From Sandaracinaceae bacterium (lineage in GTDB: Bacteria > Myxococcota_A > Polyangia > Polyangiales > Houyiibacteriaceae): a stretch of 6,022 nucleotides of DNA. The notes beneath the pieces were generated by a model, which saw nothing but the letters and a program-made list of their open reading frames with translations, did not search any database and had not been told where the DNA came from. Positions within the stretch are counted from its first letter, which is position 1. Each line of letters begins with the position of its first letter. A program made the translations under genes and the position numbers. The DNA lies in the NCBI GenBank assembly GCA_020633055.1, contig JACKEJ010000024.1:1-6022 (forward strand), in the 5' to 3' direction. Below, in pieces: positions 1 through 5,660 of this stretch.

Positions 1-255
1 CCGCACATGACCACGTTCGTCTACGACGCGACCGCCAACGTCGTCCGGGGCTACCTCGACGGAGTGCTCGTCACCACGGTCGCCCAGGGGACCCCGTCGC
101 TCAGCGGCACGGGGTCGCTGAAGGTCGGCGCCTACGGTGCCAACTTCGGCTTGCCCGCGGGCGGGGTGATGGACGAGTTCCGCCTGTACTCGAGGGCGCT
201 CTCCGACGCGGAGGTCGCCACCCTCTACACCACGAGCGGCACCTGCTCCCCGTAG
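1..255 (+). CDS. LamG-domain (concanavalin A-like) protein, C-terminal fragment
   Basis: The reading frame is open from the first base and stops with TAG at 253-255, so this is the last 84 codons of a longer gene whose start lies outside the window. The visible part matches the second half of a LamG/Laminin_G_3 jelly-roll domain. It has a strand with FVYDA near the start, then the GYLDGVLV strand-turn (the family's 'YVDG' element), then the closing MDEFRLYSRALSDAEVATLY segment, which is the typical 'DEvRiYnRALs.aEi..LY' end of these domains. A short tail with one Cys (TSGTCSP) follows. LamG domains usually bind carbohydrate or protein ligands in secreted or surface proteins, so an extracytoplasmic location is likely, but the signal peptide and any other domains are not visible. 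The precise ligand cannot be inferred. Confidence 0.82.
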   Translation, partial: PHMTTFVYDATANVVRGYLDGVLVTTVAQGTPSLSGTGSLKVGAYGANFGLPAGGVMDEFRLYSRALSDAEVATLYTTSGTCSP

Positions 256-328
256 CGTGGGACTCGCCCACGCTCGCGGGCCCGTGAAGAGCCCTCTCGT
301 CGGCGCGACGGACGTGTATGGTGCCAGT

Positions 329-1270
329 GTGTCGTCTCCCCCCAACGACCCAATCAGTGTGCCCGCTCCGGTGCACCCTGCCACGGCCATCGTCTACCCA
401 GGCGCGCTCGCGCTCACGGCCGCTGCGGGCATGTACGCGTCGGCTAGCGCCTGGCCTCCCAAGGAGGTGTTCGCGGCGATGGCCGCAGCGGGCCTGCTGC
501 TAGCCCTCGTGGTGCAGCTGGCCCTGCCGTATCGCATGCCGGCGGGTGCGTGGTGGCGCAAGGCCCCCAACGACATCGTCCACACCTTCCTGTCCAACAT
601 GCTGCCCGGCTCCGCCATGGAGGCGCTGCTCGTAGGTGGCCTCTTCGCGGCGTCCACACGCATCACGGCGTTGCTCGGTACTGCGCCGTGGCCAACGGAC
701 CAGCCCTGGGTGCTGCAGTTCGCGCTGGCCCTGCTGCTCGTGGAGCTCGTCTACTACGTGATGCATCGGTTGCTGCATCGTGTGGACGCGTTCTGGCACT
801 TCCACGCCGTGCACCATAGCGCCACCGAGCTGTATCTCTTCGCGTCGTCGCGGCACCACCTGGTGAGCGTGACCATCAACCGGGCCGCCCAGTTTTGTGC
901 GCTGGGCCTACTAGGGGTGCCCTCGGAGGTCACCGCGCCGCTGAGCGGCATGATCCTCGCCAACTCGTGGCTGCAGCACTGCGACGTGCGCCTCGAGACG
1001 CGGTGGCTGGACGGCCTGCTCGTGACTCCCGCGGTGCACCACTTCCACCACCACCGCGACTACGACCTCTCGAACACCAATTTCGGCGGCGCGTTGGTGC
1101 TGTGGGACAGGGTCTTCGGCACGTTCCACCGTCCTCAGGGCGAGCTTCCGGCGAGCTACGGTTTCGAAGGCATCCGCGAGAACTACGTGGTGCAGCTCGC
1201 GTATCCATTTCGCACCTTGATCGCTGGCAGCACGGACAGCGCGCCGCTCCCCCCAGCACCGGAAGGCTGA
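329..1270 (+). CDS. Fatty acid hydroxylase / sterol desaturase family protein
   Basis: An integral-membrane di-iron oxygenase of the fatty acid hydroxylase superfamily. These enzymes hydroxylate or desaturate lipids, sterols or carotenoids using O2 and external reductant. The histidine boxes are intact (numbered from GTG 329): HRLLH at 146-150, HFHAVHH at 157-163, and HHFHHHRD from 237, in which H237, H240 and H241 fit HxxHH. The family-typical NTNFGGALVLWDRVFGTF follows box three. Hydrophobic segments lie near 18-38, 47-66, 95-113 and 125-146, the last running into box one. The 313-residue length suits the family. The start is uncertain: the frame opens at GTG 257, one base after the preceding stop, with other GTGs at 314, 329 and 359. 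None has a clear Shine-Dalgarno sequence. I chose 329 because the peptide before it looks non-coding and the family usually has a short lead before TM1. Substrate is unknown; alkylglycerol monooxygenase, sterol desaturase and carotenoid hydroxylase relatives are all possible. Confidence 0.88.
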   Translation: MSSPPNDPISVPAPVHPATAIVYPGALALTAAAGMYASASAWPPKEVFAAMAAAGLLLALVVQLALPYRMPAGAWWRKAPNDIVHTFLSNMLPGSAMEALLVGGLFAASTRITALLGTAPWPTDQPWVLQFALALLLVELVYYVMHRLLHRVDAFWHFHAVHHSATELYLFASSRHHLVSVTINRAAQFCALGLLGVPSEVTAPLSGMILANSWLQHCDVRLETRWLDGLLVTPAVHHFHHHRDYDLSNTNFGGALVLWDRVFGTFHRPQGELPASYGFEGIRENYVVQLAYPFRTLIAGSTDSAPLPPAPEG

Positions 1271-1342
1271 GCTGCCCGCCGCTGCTGGGGCAGGCTCTGG
1301 AACTTTCCGATGACCATCCCGCAGACCGTGTGGTACTCGTAA

Positions 1343-1360
1343 CCCCCCCCCTTTTTTCCC
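1343..1360. repeat. Homopolymer tract C9-T6-C3
   Basis: A run of nine C (1343-1351) is followed by six T (1352-1357) and three C, in the 140-base gap before the transporter gene. It starts 68 bases before the ATG at 1411. No hairpin precedes the T run closely enough for a standard intrinsic terminator. The tract stands out in this high-complexity sequence; a role as a slippage-prone spacer in the promoter or leader is possible but unproven. I see no convincing sigma-70 promoter boxes in the rest of 1271-1410. Confidence 0.6.
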
Positions 1361-1410
1361 GCGTGGAACGTCGTCGCAACACGTGACGGTCGCGTCGCGT
1401 GCCCCACGCA

Positions 1411-2631
1411 ATGAATTCGACCGAGAAGAGAGACGTGAGTCTCGTTGGCGCCGCTTTGGCGCTGACATGGGCCAACCTGAGTGTTGTTGCCCCACTCTGG
1501 CATGAACTCGGTGAGCTGCTGCGGCTCGATGAGACGGCGATGGGAGCGGTTGGCGGCGTGGGCGGGCTCGCGATGCTGCTCTCGATGCCTCTCTGGGGCC
1601 GCCTGACGGACCGCTTCGATGCGCGCGCCGTTCTGATCGCGGGCCAGGTCATGGCGGGCGTGGCCTTCGCCGTCTGGGGCGCTGCGATCGCCTGGCTCGC
1701 CCACGCTGGCGCTTCTCCGCAGCTCAACTTCGCGCTGACCGCCGGCCTCCGAGCGGTCGCCAGCTTTGCCGTGGGGGGCGCCGCCGTGGCGTCGCTGCCG
1801 CTGGTGGCGGCGCTTGGCCGCAGCGCCCCTGCGCAGGCCATCGCGCGCTTCGGTGCGATGTCGTCGGTGGGCCTCGTGGGCGGGCCCGCCTTCGTGGCCT
1901 TGGCTCCGGGTCTCGCGTCCACCACGCGGCTAGAGCTGCTCGGAGCACTCACGGCGGCGTCGGGGCTCGCGGCGATGCGCCTGCCGCGTCCGACCGCACA
2001 CCCGGATCACGGCGCGTCTGCGGTCGAGCCGCTGCCGTGGCGCTACCTCGGCGCAATGCTCCTCGGGCTCTTCGTCGTGAACCTGGGCCTCGCCCTGGTG
2101 GACTTCGGTTCCAGCTACTACGCGGTGGACGTCCTAGGTCTCGTTGGCGCCGATGCGGCGTGGACCTCCGGGGTGGGCCTCACGGTGGCCGCGGTCGCCA
2201 GCGGCGGCGCCCAAGCGGTCCTCGGCGGTCGCTCTGGCTGGCGCGTAGGCGCGACGGTCGCGGTCTCGGGTGCCGCCCTGTTGGTCGGCATGCTGCTGCT
2301 CTTGGCCGCGCGGACCGCCCCGCTTGCCTGGCTCGGCTACGCGGTCGCGGGCGTGGCGCACGGGCTCGCGATGCCCGCGTTGCAGACAGCCCTGCTCGCG
2401 GTGGTGCCGCCGCGCAGCCATGGGCGGGCCAGCAGCGGGTCCAGCGCAGCGCTCGGCCTCGCGTACATCGTCGGTCCGGTGCTCGCGGGCTTGCTGCACG
2501 GGTTCCACGCGCTGGGCACCGTCGCGTGCTGTGCCTTGTTGGGGGGCGCAATCCTTGCACAAGCACCGTGGGTGAGCCGGAGCGTGCAGCGCGGCGCTGC
2601 GGCCGTCGCGGCGGGAGAGGGTGGTCCGTGA
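1411..2631 (+). CDS. MFS transporter, 12-TM, DHA1-like
   Basis: A 406-residue major facilitator superfamily permease, predicted to move small molecules across the inner membrane using the proton gradient. Motif A in the TM2-TM3 loop is clear: GRLTDRFDAR at 63-72, matching G-x-L-[TS]-D-R-[FY]-x-x-R. A TM5 stretch GLVGGP at 154-159 resembles motif C of the drug:H+ antiporters, with an echo (YIVGPVLAGLL) in the second half. The two hydrophobic halves are separated by a polar loop rich in Pro, His and Asp (PRPTAHPDHGASAVEP), the usual central loop. Length and motifs fit the DHA1 efflux group; substrate is unknown. Start: ATG 1411 is preferred; an in-frame GTG at 1399 would add four residues, and neither has a strong Shine-Dalgarno sequence. 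The stop codon overlaps the start of the next gene (GTGA), so the two are probably translationally coupled. Confidence 0.87.
   Translation: MNSTEKRDVSLVGAALALTWANLSVVAPLWHELGELLRLDETAMGAVGGVGGLAMLLSMPLWGRLTDRFDARAVLIAGQVMAGVAFAVWGAAIAWLAHAGASPQLNFALTAGLRAVASFAVGGAAVASLPLVAALGRSAPAQAIARFGAMSSVGLVGGPAFVALAPGLASTTRLELLGALTAASGLAAMRLPRPTAHPDHGASAVEPLPWRYLGAMLLGLFVVNLGLALVDFGSSYYAVDVLGLVGADAAWTSGVGLTVAAVASGGAQAVLGGRSGWRVGATVAVSGAALLVGMLLLLAARTAPLAWLGYAVAGVAHGLAMPALQTALLAVVPPRSHGRASSGSSAALGLAYIVGPVLAGLLHGFHALGTVACCALLGGAILAQAPWVSRSVQRGAAAVAAGEGGP
2613..2620 (+). promoter_or_regulatory. Ribosome binding site for the lipase-cytochrome gene
   Basis: A purine-rich GGGAGAGG lies inside the last codons of the transporter gene, seven bases before GTG 2628. 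It decides the start of the large downstream gene: the frame stays open back to about 2037, but that upstream part is out-of-frame translation of the transporter. Confidence 0.7.
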
Positions 2632-5504
2632 ACGACCGGGTGGACACACGCGCGCCGGCCGATGAAGGGGACCGTCTCTCGCGGTTCGACGCGCAGCACG
2701 GGCACCAAGCGCTCACAGCCGCCGAGATCACTCTGTTGCGTGGTGTGGACGTCTTCGCTGGCGTCAGCGACAGTGACTGGTCGCTTCTGGAGGGCGCACT
2801 TGAGCGCGTCTGGGCACCCGCGCAGTCGGAGGTGATGCGGGTGGGCACCCCGGCTGATGGCCTCTACGTGGTGGTCAGTGGCCGCTGCCAGGTGAAGACC
2901 CACGACGGCGAGCGTGAGCGCGTGTTGGCCGAGGTCCGGGCCGGCGAGGTGTTGGGCGAGATGTCGCTCTTGGCGTCGACCATTCGCACGGTCTCTGTTA
3001 CGACGCTGCGGGACACGGTCTTTGCGAAGCTCCGCGCAGACTGGTTCACCGCGCACGCGCTCGAGGTGCCCGCCTTGTTGCTCAAGCTGGGGCGCATCGC
3101 CGCGCGCAGGGCGATGGACGCTGACACCGTGACACCCGAGCTGCGCGCCACCGCGAACGTCTTCGCGTTGCGAGCGCTCAGCCCAGACGTGAACCTGCCC
3201 CAGGTGGCCGTCGCCTTCAGGGATGCGCTCGCGCCGCTCGGGAGTGTGGCGCTTGTGGATGCCGACTGGAATCGCGAGGCCGAGCGCGGCGCGGGGCCTG
3301 TGACCCACTTGCTCAACGCCTTCGAGGACGAGAGCGACTTCGTCGTGTACGTGGATGACGGTGATGCCCACTGGTCTGCGCGCTGCGCGCGGCAGGCTGA
3401 CCGGGTGCTTCTGGTGGGTGTTGGCACTGGGGTCGTTGCGCCGCCGCCACCACAGGTCGAGGACGCCGCCACCCACCACCTGCTGTTGCTCCAGCCGGAC
3501 GAGGCCCGCGAGGCGTCCGGTACGGCTGCGTGGCTGTCCGCGCACGCGGTGGTCAGCCATCACCACGTCCGGCTGGGCGTGCCCAACGACATGCAGCGCG
3601 TCGCGCGCCTCCTGACGGGGTATGGCATTGGCGTCGCTTTCAGCGGCGCAGCGGCTCGGGGCGCGGCACACGTCGGCGTGTTGTTCGCGTTCGAGGAGCT
3701 GGGGCTGCCCATCGATATCGTAGCCGGGAACAGCTCGGGGGCTTCCATTGCAGCCAGCGTCGCTCAAGGCGCGTCGGCCGCCGTCACGCTTCAGCGCTAT
3801 CGCTACTGCCTCGACGCGATCGGTCCGCGCTGGACCAACCTGGGCCCGCCCTTCGTGTCGCTCATGAGCGGCCGCGGCACCGCTAGCGCGTTGCGGGAGG
3901 TCTTCGGCGACGCGCGTATGGAGGACCAGTTCATCCCGGTGATCATGTCCGCCACGGATCTTGCTCGCGGCCAGCGCGTGGCCATCGACCGTGGCCCGCT
4001 TTGGCTGGGGCTGCGGGCTAGCGCGTCACTCCCAGCGTACTGGCCGCCCGTCTGTCAAGACGGGCAAGTGCTGGTGGACGGCGGGGTCATGGCGAACCTG
4101 CCCGTCGAGGCGCTCGAGCCCTCTTGCGCGTCGGGGCTCATGATCGCGTCCGACCTCGACATCAGCGGCAGCGAGACGTTCCGCGCATTTCAGGGCGTGG
4201 AGGAGTACGGTCACACCCTGTCGGGGTGGCGTGTGGCCTTCAGTCCAAAGGGCCGCTACCCCCGCCTCAACGAGGTCATCACCCACGCGATGTGCCTCAG
4301 CAGCTACGCCCACCGGGAGCTCATCATCGCGCTCTCCGCGCGTCCGAACGTCATCTTTGTGCGGCCCCGTGTCGAGGTCAGCGGCTTCTTCGGTCTCAGC
4401 AGCAACGAGGCGAGTGCGCTGGTCAAGGTCGCGCGAGCCGACGCGCTCGAGCAGGTGACGCCCGCCTGGAATCTGCATCGAGAGCGTCTGGGGAAGCCTG
4501 CCCGTCCTGTCGAACCCGTGGCAGAGCCCACCGCAACGAGCCCTTTCATGCCTAACACCAAGAGGCGCCGCTGGGTCAGGGCCGCGCTCGTGCTGCTGGT
4601 GCTGCTCGCCGCCTTCGTGGTGTGGGCCAACGTTCGCGCTGCGCAGCTACAGGCGATGCTGCGGCCCATTCCCGCGTCCACACTCCCGGTGCCCTTTCCC
4701 CTCTCCGAGAGTGAGCGTGCCGAGCTCGAGCCCGGCCAGGACCCGGACGTTGTCGCTCACGAGCGCGGCGTCGCGCGAGGGCGGCACGTCATGCGAGCGC
4801 GTCTCGGCTGCGTGGACTGCCATGGCGAAGACCTCAGCGGAGGTCCGGTCATGGACGTGCCCCTCATCGGGCGCGCCTTTGCCCCCAACATTACGCGCGG
4901 CGGTGTCACCCGCGCCTACAGCTCCGAGGACTGGGAGCGCATCGTTCGCCACGGCGTGCGTCCCAACGGGCTGGCCGCGCTGATGCCGGTCATGGAATCC
5001 GCCATGATCAGCGACCAAGAGGTGGCGGACGTCATAGTCTATGCGCGGTCGCTCCCCGCGCGGGAAGTGGTGCAGCCTGAGTCGGGCGTCGGGGTGCTCG
5101 GGGCGGTGCTGTTCGCCCTGGATGTCATGCGGTTCAGCGCCGACGAGGTGAGCCACAGCGCGGCGCGGCTCGTGCGCCCCCCGTCTCTCGCGGACCCTAT
5201 CGCCTACGGCGAGCATCTGGCGCACACCTGCCGACCCTGTCACGGGTCCGACCTCGGAGGGGGACCCATCCCGGGGGGCGACCCGTCGTGGCCGGTGGCT
5301 GCGAACCTCACGTCGCACGCGGAGGGGCTCGCGGCGTGGACCCAGGACGACTTCGTCCGTCTGCTGAAGGAGGGCAAGCGCCCAGACGGGAGCGCGGTCA
5401 ATCCCATCATGCCCTGGCGCATCTCGCGGCATATGCAGGACGCGGAGCTGCACGCCCTCTTTCTATATCTACGCAGCGTCCCACCCGTCGCGGGGCCCCT
5501 ATGA
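2628..5504 (+). CDS. cNMP-binding / NTE-type patatin phospholipase fused to diheme cytochrome c
   Basis: A 958-residue protein starting at GTG 2628, overlapping the transporter stop by four bases. Residues about 36-150 form a cyclic-nucleotide-binding domain; the phosphate-binding cassette has GEMSLL (E111) and R120-T121. Residues about 165-335 match the region that precedes the catalytic domain in neuropathy target esterase relatives (QADRVLLVG, HHHVRLG, RVARLLTG). The patatin domain spans about 330-610: SGAAARG at 339-345 in the oxyanion-loop position, nucleophile elbow G-N-S-S-G with S369, and D484-G-G as the second dyad residue. The family hydrolyses (lyso)phospholipids. After a Pro/Ala-rich linker come KRRR (645-648), one TM helix (about 650-668), and two cytochrome c domains with CVDCH (728-732) and CRPCH (868-872); MP motifs at 786 and 928 offer distal Met ligands. 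The positive-inside rule puts the lipase in the cytoplasm and hemes in the periplasm. NTE-type lipases do not normally carry cytochromes. Each domain assignment is strong; whether only the full-length form is made is open. Confidence 0.9.
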   Translation: MNDRVDTRAPADEGDRLSRFDAQHGHQALTAAEITLLRGVDVFAGVSDSDWSLLEGALERVWAPAQSEVMRVGTPADGLYVVVSGRCQVKTHDGERERVLAEVRAGEVLGEMSLLASTIRTVSVTTLRDTVFAKLRADWFTAHALEVPALLLKLGRIAARRAMDADTVTPELRATANVFALRALSPDVNLPQVAVAFRDALAPLGSVALVDADWNREAERGAGPVTHLLNAFEDESDFVVYVDDGDAHWSARCARQADRVLLVGVGTGVVAPPPPQVEDAATHHLLLLQPDEAREASGTAAWLSAHAVVSHHHVRLGVPNDMQRVARLLTGYGIGVAFSGAAARGAAHVGVLFAFEELGLPIDIVAGNSSGASIAASVAQGASAAVTLQRYRYCLDAIGPRWTNLGPPFVSLMSGRGTASALREVFGDARMEDQFIPVIMSATDLARGQRVAIDRGPLWLGLRASASLPAYWPPVCQDGQVLVDGGVMANLPVEALEPSCASGLMIASDLDISGSETFRAFQGVEEYGHTLSGWRVAFSPKGRYPRLNEVITHAMCLSSYAHRELIIALSARPNVIFVRPRVEVSGFFGLSSNEASALVKVARADALEQVTPAWNLHRERLGKPARPVEPVAEPTATSPFMPNTKRRRWVRAALVLLVLLAAFVVWANVRAAQLQAMLRPIPASTLPVPFPLSESERAELEPGQDPDVVAHERGVARGRHVMRARLGCVDCHGEDLSGGPVMDVPLIGRAFAPNITRGGVTRAYSSEDWERIVRHGVRPNGLAALMPVMESAMISDQEVADVIVYARSLPAREVVQPESGVGVLGAVLFALDVMRFSADEVSHSAARLVRPPSLADPIAYGEHLAHTCRPCHGSDLGGGPIPGGDPSWPVAANLTSHAEGLAAWTQDDFVRLLKEGKRPDGSAVNPIMPWRISRHMQDAELHALFLYLRSVPPVAGPL
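4548..5504 (+). other. Membrane-anchored diheme cytochrome c module with possible internal start
   Basis: This part of the large gene looks like a complete protein of its own, 318 residues from an in-frame ATG at 4548. It starts MPNTKRRRW, then a single hydrophobic helix, then two cytochrome c repeats of about 100 residues. Both repeats share the order G-x7/8-CxxCHG-x-DL-x-GGP, then N-[IL]-T, then G-x-RP-[ND]-G, then MP, then Y-x-RS-[LV]-P, so they arose by duplication. The segment between them (LGAVLFALDVMRFSADEVSH) matches the spacer usual in free-standing diheme cytochromes of this type, which carry electrons at the periplasmic face of the inner membrane. Only a weak purine match (ACGAG) precedes the ATG, so independent initiation is uncertain. 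Confidence 0.6.
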
Positions 5505-5509
5505 GTCCT

Positions 5510-5514
5510 GGAGG
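5510..5514 (+). promoter_or_regulatory. Ribosome binding site of the small ORF
   Basis: A perfect GGAGG lies nine bases before ATG 5524 and just after the TGA (5502-5504) of the large gene. This is the best-matching Shine-Dalgarno sequence in the window and is the main reason for calling the small ORF. Confidence 0.6.
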
Positions 5515-5523
5515 TGCGTAGTC

Positions 5524-5652
5524 ATGACCGGTTGGCCCTCGGTCCTCGCGCTGGCCGCGCTCGGTCTGGTGCTCGGTGAAGGGCCGCGGCGCGCCCACTC
5601 GTTGCGCCTGCGCTGGCGTTCGTGGTCGATCGAGCTCGGCGCTCTCGGGTAG
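5524..5652 (+). CDS. Small hypothetical protein, 42 residues, probable membrane peptide
   Basis: ATG 5524 to TAG 5650-5652 encodes 42 residues. The N-terminal part (about residues 4-18, WPSVLALAALGLVLG) is hydrophobic; the C-terminal part is strongly basic (PRRAHSLRLRWRSW), ending in a short neutral tail. This suggests a single short membrane segment with the basic end in the cytoplasm, or a membrane-surface peptide. Support for coding: a GGAGG at ideal distance, a start 19 bases after the preceding stop in the same direction, and 35 of the 41 codons after ATG ending in G or C, like the neighbouring genes. I recognise no family. It would be the last gene of the transporter/lipase-cytochrome operon, ending eight bases short of the convergent peptidase gene. 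Chance ORFs of this size are common in GC-rich DNA, so confidence is moderate. Confidence 0.5.
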   Translation: MTGWPSVLALAALGLVLGEGPRRAHSLRLRWRSWSIELGALG

Positions 5653-5660
5653 GGTCGCCC

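Noticed and set aside
1272..1293. Hairpin CTGCCC / GGGCAG after the hydroxylase stop as an intrinsic terminator
   Set aside because: Six-pair stem with a ten-base loop and no following T run; the T6 tract is nearly 60 bases downstream, too far to act with it.
930..1952. Long minus-strand open frame of 340 codons across the hydroxylase and transporter genes
   Set aside because: It is low-complexity, Arg/Ala/Ser/Pro-rich translation antisense to two well-supported genes, with no recognisable domain; such shadows are common in GC-rich DNA.
2037..2627. Upstream extension of the lipase-cytochrome frame within the transporter gene
   Set aside because: Translation here is Arg/Gly-rich and domain-free and overlaps the transporter's real frame; the Shine-Dalgarno sequence at 2613-2620 sets the start at GTG 2628.
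2337..3767. Long minus-strand open frame of 476 codons antisense to the lipase gene
   Set aside because: No family motif, composition typical of antisense of GC-rich coding sequence, and the plus strand carries clear cNMP and patatin motifs.
4647..5453. Minus-strand open frame of 268 codons opposite the cytochrome domains
   Set aside because: Arg/His-rich with no domain; the plus strand carries two CXXCH heme motifs in a conserved layout.
5501..5521. Tiny ATGA-overlapping ORF (MSPGGA) at the end of the lipase-cytochrome gene
   Set aside because: Six codons only and no Shine-Dalgarno sequence at a suitable distance; the GGAGG lies after this ATG and serves the ATG at 5524.
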